Under the pieces are notes generated by a model that was not told where the DNA came from, did no database searches, and saw only the letters and a program-made list of their open reading frames with translations. DNA of 64,000 nt from Lepiota brunneoincarnata. Lineage: Eukaryota > Basidiomycota > Agaricomycetes > Agaricales > Agaricaceae. A program made the position numbers and the translations under genes. Each line of letters opens with the position of its first letter. Position 1 is the first letter of the stretch. The stretch spans positions 558,001 to 622,000 of the forward strand of contig JAEBUN010000019.1 in assembly GCA_023014365.1 (NCBI GenBank), given 5' to 3'. This document shows positions 55,901-64,000 of this stretch, one piece after another.

Positions 55901-56652
55901 CTCTTGACTGGTCAGAAACCCTCCCTATCGCCGAATTCGCACACAATTCCAAAATACATGCCTCAAGGCAGAAATCCCCATTTGAACTAATCATGGGATA
56001 CAACCCTCCACCGATACCCATGGTAATGGAAACATCAAACTTTCCATCAGTAGACGAATGCATCAGACTCCTTGATGATGCCAGAAAAGAAGCACATGCG
56101 GCACATCAACTCTCCGCCGATATTATGAAACAAAGAACCAGAAGAACTGTCAAACCCCTTGAAACACGTCAAAAAGTATGGCTAGAAGCCAAGAACCTCA
56201 AACTCCCCTTCATTTCCAACAAAATATCCCCAAAACGACTAGGACCTTTCCTTATCACAGAAGTCTTATCGCCACTCACCTACAAGCTAAAACTTCCGAT
56301 CAAATGGAAGATACATCCAATATTCCACAGAAACCTTCTAACCCCATATACCAAAACAGAAGCATATGGATCTCATCCGACTCCACCACCACCAGACATC
56401 ATCAATGAAGAAGAAGAATACAAAATAGAAGCTATTCTAAATCACCACCAACACCGCAGAAAACTCCAATACTACGTCAAATGGAAAGGATACTCCCACA
56501 CGGAGAATGAATGGATCACCGATGAAACACTCCATGCAAACGCCGAAGAATACTTAACCAAGTATAAAGAAGCTCATGGAATCCTCCAGAAAGAACAGGA
56601 ACCCACCAGAACCAACCAAAGACAACTTCACTCCCACACCAAACATACTTAA
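52992..56652 (+). pseudogene. G1 copy A Pol with chromodomain
   Basis: Protease ALIDSGAQGNF, RT with the YMDD active site, RNase H, integrase with HPQTDGSTERYNQ (catalytic Glu present), GPF module and chromodomain YYVKWKGY as in copy C. An extra A near 53555 shifts the frame and TGA at 53638-53640 replaces an arginine. From 53737 to the TAA at 56650-56652 the frame is intact (971 codons). At the conventional start the copy has GTG, not ATG. The -1 frame relative to gag is open from the gag end into pol. Confidence 0.92.
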
Positions 56653-56655
56653 AAG

Positions 56656-57780
56656 ATGCCCATGAACCTCGACCTCACTTGCCCCCAAACTACTCCCCCT
56701 TTTTCAACAACACCTTCACCAACCTCCTCATCATCCTCCATCGTCATTATAAACAATGCAAGCGTCGAACATACTACACTTCAAACAACTCCCATTCCGG
56801 CCCCGTCTCCCTACACCCCCTCTCACACCTTTGCCGCAACATACACCTCCCTCAGGGACGAGACCCCCGACCCCAACGACACCCCAGAACCAACAGCCAC
56901 CCCAGCTGCCTCCCTTAGATACCATACAGCTGGAGTACGATCATATGGACCAGATCACCCTTCTGATGGAGATCTGCGCAAGGCTGCCACCGATGGAGCC
57001 TTTACAACTAAATTGGAACACACTTCAATTTCTGAATATGACCGACAACTCTGGTATGACTATACCCACCATGTACGACAGACTAAGGCTCTCGCTACTG
57101 CGTACAATACGCAACACGCCTGGGCAGAATCACTTGAGCGACTTCTCCGCTCAAGATCAGGCCTCATGTCCGAGGTGTTGAAGAACCTACCCAAACAAAA
57201 TGAGGTACATACCTCGCAGCCCCCCACCGCAACCATCCCCACCACTACCATGACGACCACTGCCGCTATCATCACCACCATCCCCAACAAGGGAAGAAAG
57301 CCCACCAGTGTCAGAAATCCCTTCAGACTTCTCACCCCCACCAAGGACACCACCCACACCGTCGCCAGTAACAACGTCCCGATTCGGAACTCCCCCAACC
57401 CCATTCACCCACAAACCAACCCCCGAACCACCGACAGATCAGTCTGCATCCAATGCAGACACACAGGACACTGGGCCATGGATTGCCCCCAATTTGCCTG
57501 CCTCGGATGCAAGCAATATGCCCCAGGGCACTACTCATACGACTGCATCAAATACAGATGCCCCCACTGCGCTGTCTTCCAACCGTGCCATAAATGGACC
57601 GAATGCCCAAGTCGAAAGACTTGACACACCCCCTACTCCAGAAATCCTACAACCTGTCCCTCGACCATTCCCACAACTCACCATCAATACATCAATCTCA
57701 CCCACAACGATTACTATGAGGAGTGCTACGACAACATGGCCGAATCAAACATCACAGGAGAACCATGCGGTTCCTTCTGA
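56656..57780 (+). pseudogene. G1 copy A ORF3, triple zinc-knuckle protein
   Basis: ATG at 56656, three bases after the pol TAA. N-terminal Ser/Pro/Thr-rich region, helical stretch EYDRQLWYDYTHHVRQTKAL and LRSRSGLMSEVLKN, then knuckles CIQCRHTGHWAMDC, CLGCKQYAPGHYSYDC, CPHCAVFQPCHKWTEC near residues 270-320. The stop at 57622-57624 is TGA where copies C and D have an arginine or glutamine codon. The frame then runs on to GEPCGSF and TGA 57778-57780. Probable nucleic-acid binding; it may assist RNA packaging or reverse transcription next to the Gag knuckle. The short stop-start spacing suggests reinitiation after pol. Confidence 0.7.
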
Positions 57781-58024
57781 AGCAAACCAAATCACCCCAC
57801 CAGAAGAAAGAATCAAAAGTCCCCATTTCAGACGCCTTCTATACGACATCTTTTACCCAGGACAACCCCCACCCCCAGAAACCGCCACCATACTTGATCT
57901 TCACAGAACTCCCACTCCCACCTTCTCCCCTGTCATTCCCCCCAGACCAGACTCCACCGACCCACCACAGATCGACTACTATGAACCAAACTACCTAGCC
58001 GAGTACCCGGAAGAAGGAAACTAA
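57308..58024 (+). CDS. G1 copy A ORF4
   Basis: Pro/Thr-rich frame, open for 238 codons and in the +1 frame relative to ORF3. After the ORF3 stop it is the only frame: PPEERIKSPHFRRLLYDIFY and YYEPNYLAEYPEEGN, stop TAA 58022-58024. Between copies A and C this part changes mainly at third codon positions. No domain recognised. The true start is unknown. Confidence 0.5.
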   Translation: MSEIPSDFSPPPRTPPTPSPVTTSRFGTPPTPFTHKPTPEPPTDQSASNADTQDTGPWIAPNLPASDASNMPQGTTHTTASNTDAPTALSSNRAINGPNAQVERLDTPPTPEILQPVPRPFPQLTINTSISPTTITMRSATTTWPNQTSQENHAVPSEANQITPPEERIKSPHFRRLLYDIFYPGQPPPPETATILDLHRTPTPTFSPVIPPRPDSTDPPQIDYYEPNYLAEYPEEGN

Positions 58025-58025
58025 C

Positions 58026-58046
58026 GAGTTGTATGGAAAACAACTC
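58026..58046 (+). ncRNA. G1 copy A 3' hairpin
   Basis: GAGTTGT, loop ATGGAAA, ACAACTC, starting two bases after the ORF4 stop and 15 nt before the 3' LTR. In copies C and D the outermost pair is lost but the inner six are kept; F and E keep a stem at the same place. Confidence 0.6.
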
Positions 58047-58061
58047 TAGAAATGGACCTAA

Positions 58062-58451
58062 TGTTATCAGAAGCCACATCAGAAGGATGGTTACTTTTAG
58101 TTCACATTCCCATGTCACTATGAAACTATCAGTAGTGTACATCAGAAGGACTATTCTTAGTATACGCCTCATGTTTTCTTATCTCTGACTCATAGTTACC
58201 CCGGTCCGGACTATTATAGTAGGAGTACAGCCACACTTAGGAGTATATGTATAAGGACACAGTACAATACCTTGTATCCTTATCTTAGTGTTATACAGTT
58301 CTTGCCTCCTATACCTCTTTGCCCTTAAACCGGCTGGACTATAGTGCTCTGTCGTCTCCAAGTCACGCTTAGTAGGACAGGACCAAGTCTGTATAGACAT
58401 CCTGTGTTGAACTCCGTGCTACTCAAGAGTGAACCCCTAACCCAGGTAACA
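58062..58451 (+). repeat. G1 copy A 3' LTR
   Basis: TGTTATCAGAAGCC to CCCAGGTAACA, followed by TACAG. Confidence 0.95.
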
Positions 58452-58707
58452 TACAGGGTATTGTACTGTATCCTTATATACTTCTAAGTGTGGCTGTACT
58501 CCTACTATAATAGTTCGGACCAGAGTAACTATGAGTCAGAGATAAGAAAACATGAGGTGTAAACTAAGAATAGTCCTTCTGATGTACACTACTGATGGTT
58601 TCATAGTGACATGGGAATATAAACTAAAAGTAACTGTCCTTCTGATATGGTTTCTGATAACATTAGGTCCGTTTCTAGAGTTGTTTTCCATACAACTTGT
58701 TAGTTTC
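58452..58707 (-). repeat. G1 copy D: rest of 3' LTR and 3' untranslated end
   Basis: 58452-58663 completes the LTR begun at 50107 (end TTTCTGATAACA). 58664-58707 is the stretch with the hairpin (GAGTTGT/ACAACTT) up to the S solo LTR. Confidence 0.88.
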
Positions 58708-59018
58708 TGTAAGGGGACTATACCCCCTTACGCAAGGTACGTCTAGGGGTCTGTGGTTGGGTATCCGTGCTCGGCCTCTCTAGCCGATGCCCGATGCCTA
58801 AGCCCGGCCTCGGCCTTTGGCCACCCCCATCCCCGAGTCTAACCCACGTGCGACTGACGTTGTTTGTATATTGTTTGCGTACGTTATGTTCTAGTAGCTA
58901 CGTAGTGTTTGGCTACCCGGTCTGTGCGCAGGCCTCTATGTATATAAGTAGTGTGGGTGTCGATTGTATTCGCCACCCAAATATCAACTTGGTTCCGGTG
59001 CTCTTACTTCCCCTAACA
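58708..59018 (+). repeat. Solo LTR of family S in copy D
   Basis: TGTAAGGGGACTATACC to CTTCCCCTAACA, flanked by GTTTC (58703-58707 and 59019-59023). TATA at GTATATAAG near 58939. Rich in CG compared with the S LTRs at 9678 and 49462, so it is younger. Confidence 0.93.
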
Positions 59019-59563
59019 GTTTCCTTCTTCCGGGTACTCAGCTAGGTAGTTTGGTTTGTAGTAATTGATCTGTGGTTGGTCGGTGGAGTCTGGTCTGGGG
59101 GGAATGACAGGAGAGAAGGTGGGAGTGGGGGTTCTGTGAAGATCGAGTATGGTGGCGGTTTCTGGGGATGGGGGTTGTCCTGGGTAAAAGATGTCATATA
59201 GAAGGCGTCTGAAATGGGGACTTTCAATCCTTTCTTCTGGTGGGGTGATTGGGTTTTCTTCAGAAGGAACCACATGGTTCTCCTGTAATGTTTGATTTGG
59301 CCACATCGTCGTAGCATTCCTCGTAGTAATCATCATGGGTGAGGTCAATGTATCGATGATGAGTTGTGGGAGTGGTCGAGGGACAGGTTGTAGGATTTCT
59401 GGAGTAGGGGGTGTGTTGAGTCTTTCGACTTGGGCATTCGGTCCATTTATGGTGCGGTTGGAAGACGGCGCAGTGGGGGCATCTATATTTGATGCAGTCG
59501 TATGAGTAATGCCCTGGGGCATATTGCTTGCATCCGAGGCAGGCAAATTGGGGGCAATCCATG
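59019..59563 (-). pseudogene. G1 copy D: ORF4 and ORF3, 3' part
   Basis: The minus strand has the ORF4 end (PNYLAEYPEEGN) at the left and, in the other frame, the ORF3 knuckles CLGCKQYAPGHYSYDC and CPHCAVFQPHHKWTEC with the acidic tail DLTHDDYYEECYDD. It is cut at the left side of the second knuckle by copy B. The remainder of D lies beyond the window. Confidence 0.8.
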
Positions 59564-59946
59564 TGTTATCAGAATTCCATCAGAAGGACAGTTATTTTTA
59601 GCTACATTTCCCATGTCACTATGAAACTATCAGTAGTGTACATCAGAAGGACAATTCTTACCACATGCCTCATGTCTCTTATCTCTGACTCATAGTTACC
59701 TTGGTCCGGACTATTATAGTAGGAGTATAGCCACACTTAGAAGTATATAAGGATACAGTACAATACCTTGTATCCTTATCTTAGTGTTATACAGTTCTTG
59801 CCTCCTATACCTCTTTGCCATAACTGGCTGGACTTATAGTGCTCCGTTGTCTCCAAGTCACGCTTAGTAGGACAGGACCAAGTCTGTATAGACATCCTGT
59901 GTTGAACCCCGTGCTACTCAAGAGTGAACCCCTAACCCAGGTAACA
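59564..59946 (+). repeat. G1 copy B 5' LTR
   Basis: TGTTATCAGAATTCC to CCCAGGTAACA, 383 bp, with TATATAAG near 59745, TATCTTAGTGTT downstream of it, and the complementary AACACTAAGATA just after the LTR. Confidence 0.93.
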
Positions 59947-60044
59947 AAACACTAAGATACTCTGCTGCTTATCTCTTGCTTGCCCTCCACTCTACTTTGC
60001 TCTACCGATGTACTGAACGCGTCAAGGTACTCTGGTCGTTCAAA

Positions 60045-60305
60045 ATGACGTGCAAAAGAAAACCACCTCTCTGTGTAGCCATCGCTACATCCCTCAACCT
60101 CTCCCCACCAGAAGACCTAGCTTACCTACTCATTTTTGTTTTCACTTCTACTGCCACCCTCATCACCTACCAAATCATCACCCTAGAACTTGAATGTATC
60201 ACATGCCCTTGTCACTGCTGCGTCGTCAGATCGTGGAACCTATACTCAGGAATATCCATCATTGCAACCCAATTTTTCATTCTTCTAGCGATAATCGATT
60301 GCTAG
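60045..60305 (+). CDS. G1 copy B ORF0, small hydrophobic protein
   Basis: ATG at 60045 gives MTCKRKPPLCVAIATSLNLS, then AYLLIFVFTSTATLITY, CPCHCCVVRSW and ISIIATQFFILLAIIDC, stop TAG 60303-60305; 86 residues. Two probable membrane segments. This copy has an intact start and no internal stop. The TAG is followed in frame by the gag N-terminal region. Confidence 0.72.
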   Translation: MTCKRKPPLCVAIATSLNLSPPEDLAYLLIFVFTSTATLITYQIITLELECITCPCHCCVVRSWNLYSGISIIATQFFILLAIIDC

Positions 60306-62119
60306 ACAACTGCCACCACGCCTCCAAAGAAGTTCTCAGCCTGAGAAACTCCATCACCTCCTCCCAAATCGAGAAGTAGAATCTCAGGATCAGGAACCCA
60401 AAACCCGGATCCCAGAAGAAATCCTATCCACCCCACTCAGACACCATCCCCATTCTATCCTCCATCCCCATTCAACTTGCCCACTCCAAATACATCAACA
60501 CGTACAAGAACAAGTTTTGCTGACAAACTAGCAGAACAACAAAGAATACAACATGAAAGAGAATTAAAAGAACACTACGAAGAAGAAGAAAGAAGACACA
60601 AACAAGCCGAAGAATACTGTGCCAGAGTAGATCCATTAAACAACTATGAACTTCAAAGACTTAAAAACACTCTCAAGCAACCAAGAGAACTTTCCAAATT
60701 GGAAGAAAATTTACTCACACGTCACGAGTACACAGTAAATCAAGGAAGAACTCCCCCAGCAGATAACGACTCCGATGTCTATATAACAGACGACAATCAA
60801 TCGGATCCCGATCCACAACCACCCGCATTACCCACGCCCACCGCACCCTTAGCCCTACCGGCTCCCCCTTTACAACCAACACAACCACCATCACCACCAC
60901 CGCCGCCGCCACCCAGACAATTACAAATAATGGCCACCGCACCTACCCCAAAGGAGCTAGGACTCCTCAAACCCATCGCCTTCGATGGAACTAGAAGACT
61001 GTTTGAAGATTGGATCTTCCAATGTGAAGTTTATGTGCTCGCCAACACAACCACGTACAACACTGACCTTGCTAGGACTTTATTTGTCCTTTCGACAATG
61101 CAATCAGGAGATGCCCGAGCCTGGGCCAGACAATACCTCCACGACAGAAATGCCCAAACTCAACAAGGGCAACCCATAGCCATGGAGTCATGGGACAACT
61201 TCACTGCTTGGTTTAGAGCTGACTTCACCCCAGCAGACAAACATGCATACGTGCATACCAGACTTCAAACCCTGCACCAAGCAGGCAAACCAATGACTGA
61301 GTTCAACACTCAGTTCAAGGAACTTGTCTGTCAATCTGGACTAAATGAAGATCGCACTCTGATCGATCTATACCGTAAGGCAATCAACTGCTGTATTGCC
61401 ATGAAAATCGATGAATCGGAAAACCCTCCAACAACTATCGCCGCTTGGTACACCCGAGCCAATAAACTCGATGACAATTTCTGCCAAATCAATGCCCTCT
61501 ATGGCACCCCCAGAAACACGTTTCCCCAAAGAAACCAATACCAACCCAACCGAGGACCAAGCTGCCCAAACAACAACGTACCCTACGCACAGTTCTACCA
61601 AAGGAGCAATGCTCCACGTTTCACCCCACGAGACCCACACACCATGGAAATAGACCATGTTGCAATGGAAGAAGGATTTGAAGATCCTTATCCCGAAATC
61701 CCACAACCAGAATATACCGAAGAAAACTCCACACAAGAATCGTTGGAGTTAGATGCCGTTGTCACTGGACAACAAATGAAATCATACCAGAACCAAGAAT
61801 GCTTCCGATGTGGAGCCAAAGATCATTGGGTCAGCAAATGCCCTCAACCACTGCCAGCTAGACGCTTCCCAGGAATGCGCACCACTCCTCCTCACCCTGC
61901 GAGAAACCCCAACTGTCCTTTCCCTGGACAACAAAACACTCGTCCTGGATTTCCAAACCGGAATGCCTAACAATCACCGCAACGCAAGTATTCCCTTGCT
62001 GTTGCAGAAGTCGCATCTCAAATGCACCAGATGGTTGATGATCTCGATCCTGAACTCCAACAAGAACTCCACTCCGCGCTAGCCAAGGACCTGGAGATGC
62101 GTCCATTCCAGGATTTTTA
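60306..62119 (+). pseudogene. G1 copy B Gag
   Basis: The frame continues from the TAG with TTATTPPKKFSA, then a TGA near 60342, then is open to 61970. The first ATG in frame is at 60930 (MATAPTPKELGLL), although the 208 codons before it are conserved (a charged helix ELKEHYEEEERRHKQAEEYC, then DNDSDVYITDDNQSDPDPQ). Core and zinc knuckle CFRCGAKDHWVSKC are as in copy A. A TAA at 61968-61970 replaces CAA shortly before the natural end. Confidence 0.85.
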
Positions 62120-62296
62120 AAAAGGAACGCTGTCGACCGATGTGCCCCTGCACATTCCAGAACTCAGAAGGACATTTCGTACTCTCACTCCCAGAAGGAC
62201 ATTTTCTCGATAAACTCTGTACAATTACAACTATCCCCGAATAAATGATCCCTTTTCTTACCTATCGAGATTTGGAGTGAACGGACATCAAAAGCC

Positions 62297-64000
62297 ATGG
62301 CCATCACCGCCCTGATAGACTCAGGAGCCCAAGGGAATTTCATCTCTCACAAGGTCATTGAACGACATGGTTATCAAGCCAAACGGCTGGACCAACCAAT
62401 TTCACTCAGTAAAGTTGACGGAACTGATAATCAACATGGCAAGATCCATGAATACATCAAAATCAAAACCATCATCGATGGAAGAGATTGCATGCTAGAA
62501 GCGTATGTCACAAACACTGGTGAGAAAGACCTCATCATTGGATTTCCCTGGTTGGAACAATATAACCCCAACATCAACTGGAAAACCAAGACATTCTCTT
62601 GGAAACCCCAAATTGACCACCAGGACTTTTCCAAACTCCTCAGAACCCTGCGACGACCTGTCAAACTCAACTCCATTGCCATGGATAGAATGGCTGGAAA
62701 GACCTCCCAACCCAAGGAAAACCCCGAAGAATACGTCAACCTGTCAAACGTTGACCTTGATACCTTCTCTTTAGAAAGAGAAATGAACCCAATGCTTCTA
62801 ACCCCATTAGAAGTAAATGCCAAAGCGACACATGCCACAATGCTCCACAACGAACAACACAACCCAACAAAATCGACAACCCAAAAAGGGAAACAACCAG
62901 AATCAAACAAAGAACCACCCAAGGTTCCTCGGAGATTTGCCCGATGGGCTAAAATATTCAACAAAAAAGCCTCCAAATGGTTCCCACCATCAAGAACATT
63001 TGATCATGAAATTGAACTCAAACCAACATTCGAAGCAAAATCGATGAAACCTTATCAAGTGGCACCTGCCAAAGAAAAAGCGCTGAAGGAATTCATAGAT
63101 GAAAACCTCCAAAAAGGCTACATCTGCCCCTCAAAATCCCCTATGGCATCACCCTTCTTTTTTGTTGCCAAGAAAGGAGGAGACCTCTGACCCTGCCAAG
63201 ACTATCGTTATCTAAACGATCATACTGTCAAAAATGCTTACCCAATCCCCATGATTTCCTCTATCATGGACAAACTCAAAGGAGCTAAGTATTTCACTAA
63301 GCTCGACGTCCGCTTAGGATACAATAATGTCAGAATCAAAGATGGCGATCAATGGAAAGCAGCGTTCAAGACTCCTATGGGTCTTTTCAAACCAACTGTT
63401 ATGTTTTTTGGACTCTGCAACAGTCCCGTGACGTTCCAACATATGATGGACACATTATTCTCCGAAATAATGGAGAAAGGAGGAATCATCATCTACATGG
63501 ATGATATCCTAATCTATGGTAAAACCCAGGAAGAAACCGACCGACTTACGGAAAAAGTACTGCAAATCCTGCAGGAAAACGACCTCTACCTCAAAATGGA
63601 GAAATGCAAGTTCAACAAACAACAACTCAAATATCTCAGCATGATTATCATGCCAGACGAGATCAAAATGGATCCCGGAAAACTCAAGGGAATAGAAGAC
63701 TGGCCAGTGCCAAAAACAGTCCAACACATCCAGAAATTCATCGGATTCTGTAACTTCTACCGGAAGTTCATCCACAGCTACTCCCACCACACCAAACCCC
63801 TGAACCAACTCCTTTCAAAATCAAACAAATTCGAATGGAAAGAAGAACAACAGAAAGTGTTCGAAATGCTCAAGAATGAATTCCTAAAGGAACCGGTACT
63901 CCTCATGCCCGACTCCACAAAACCCTTCAAAATAGAAGCCAATGCTTCCAAATTCGCATCAGGAGCCGTCCTGTATCAACACAACATCAACGGAATATGG
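62297..64000 (+). pseudogene. G1 copy B Pol, N-terminal part
   Basis: Starts MAITALIDSGAQGNF. Protease, linker and RT fingers are as in copy C. TGA at 63188-63190 replaces arginine in GGDLRP. The RT continues with the YMDD active site near 63497 and RNase H begins (EANASKFASGAVLYQ, with Asn in place of the first Asp) before the window ends. Confidence 0.88.

Larger units (their letters stand above)
50288..58451 (+). mobile_element. G1 copy A, complete chromodomain Gypsy element
   Basis: LTRs 50288-50673 (386 bp) and 58062-58451 (390 bp) are nearly identical apart from a small TATG insertion. The 5-bp duplication TACAG (50283-50287, 58452-58456) proves a complete insertion of 8,164 bp into the LTR of copy D. 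Order: leader, ORF0, TAG, Gag, Pol, ORF3, ORF4, hairpin, LTR. Gag, Pol and ORF3 each contain stops, mostly TGA for CGA. Confidence 0.96.
59564..64000 (+). mobile_element. G1 copy B, truncated by the window end
   Basis: 5' LTR, leader, ORF0, gag and the first part of pol, all in plus orientation, inserted in ORF3 of copy D. The left flank is CCATG. The 3' half is outside the window. Confidence 0.93.

Noticed and set aside
59976..60044. Upstream extension of ORF0 in copy B beginning at TTG
   Set aside because: The ATG at 60045 is preferred; the upstream codons are not kept in copies A and C.
1..64000. tRNA, rRNA or CRISPR loci
   Set aside because: None was seen; the only tRNA-like sequence is the Copia primer site.

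Overview
The window is nuclear DNA of a filamentous fungus, almost certainly an agaricomycete basidiomycete. The evidence is the very short introns (about 50-60 nt where I could place both ends), a bifunctional-type Tps2 gene, an F-box protein of the kind that is expanded in mushrooms, and a large nested bed of Ty3/Gypsy and Ty1/Copia retrotransposons. About 8.8 kb on the left is host gene space. The remaining 55 kb is transposons inserted into one another, and I found no convincing host gene there.

Host part (1-8.8 kb): a Gypsy RNase H tail remnant at the edge; a three-RRM, RS/RGG-rich RNA-binding protein resembling Gbp2/Hrb1 (448-3030, +); trehalose-6-phosphate phosphatase Tps2 (3267-6842, +); and a frame-broken F-box gene (7087-8791, -).

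Decayed AT-rich part (8.8-14.7 kb): two CACTG-ended inverted-repeat elements, one of them inside an old LTR; a 1.56-kb Tc1/mariner element; and a decayed gag of the Gypsy family called G1 here (element H). A nearly complete Ty1/Copia element follows (14657-20091, -), with a primer site matching the anticodon arm of initiator tRNA-Met.

Nested part (20-64 kb): solo LTR S (36803-37141) sits in an 11.3-kb Gypsy element X (29493-40845). X sits in G1 copy C (21899-41373, -), and C sits in an older G1 relative E. The first three of these layers are proven by matching target-site duplications (GGATG, ACGT, TGGCC). Further right are an unidentified LTR fragment, a decayed G1 relative F (+) split by a second Tc1, another S solo LTR, the complete G1 copy A (50288-58451, +, duplication TACAG) inserted in the LTR of copy D, an S solo LTR in D (GTTTC), and copy B (59564 to the window end).

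The best candidate for something undescribed is the G1 family. It is a chromodomain Gypsy element of Tf1/sushi type with LTR/primer-site complementarity suited to self-priming. Its order is LTR, ORF0 (small hydrophobic protein), in-frame UAG, Gag, Pol, ORF3 (triple zinc knuckle), ORF4, conserved hairpin, LTR. ORF0 and Gag share a frame, the UAG is kept in four elements, and the first 180-210 Gag codons contain no AUG, which points to programmed readthrough giving a membrane-anchored Gag. Element X carries a separate hidden signal: 24 copies of the palindrome TAAGCTTA, a canonical -1 shift site, and an intron-containing antisense gene. All counts and alignments were done by eye.
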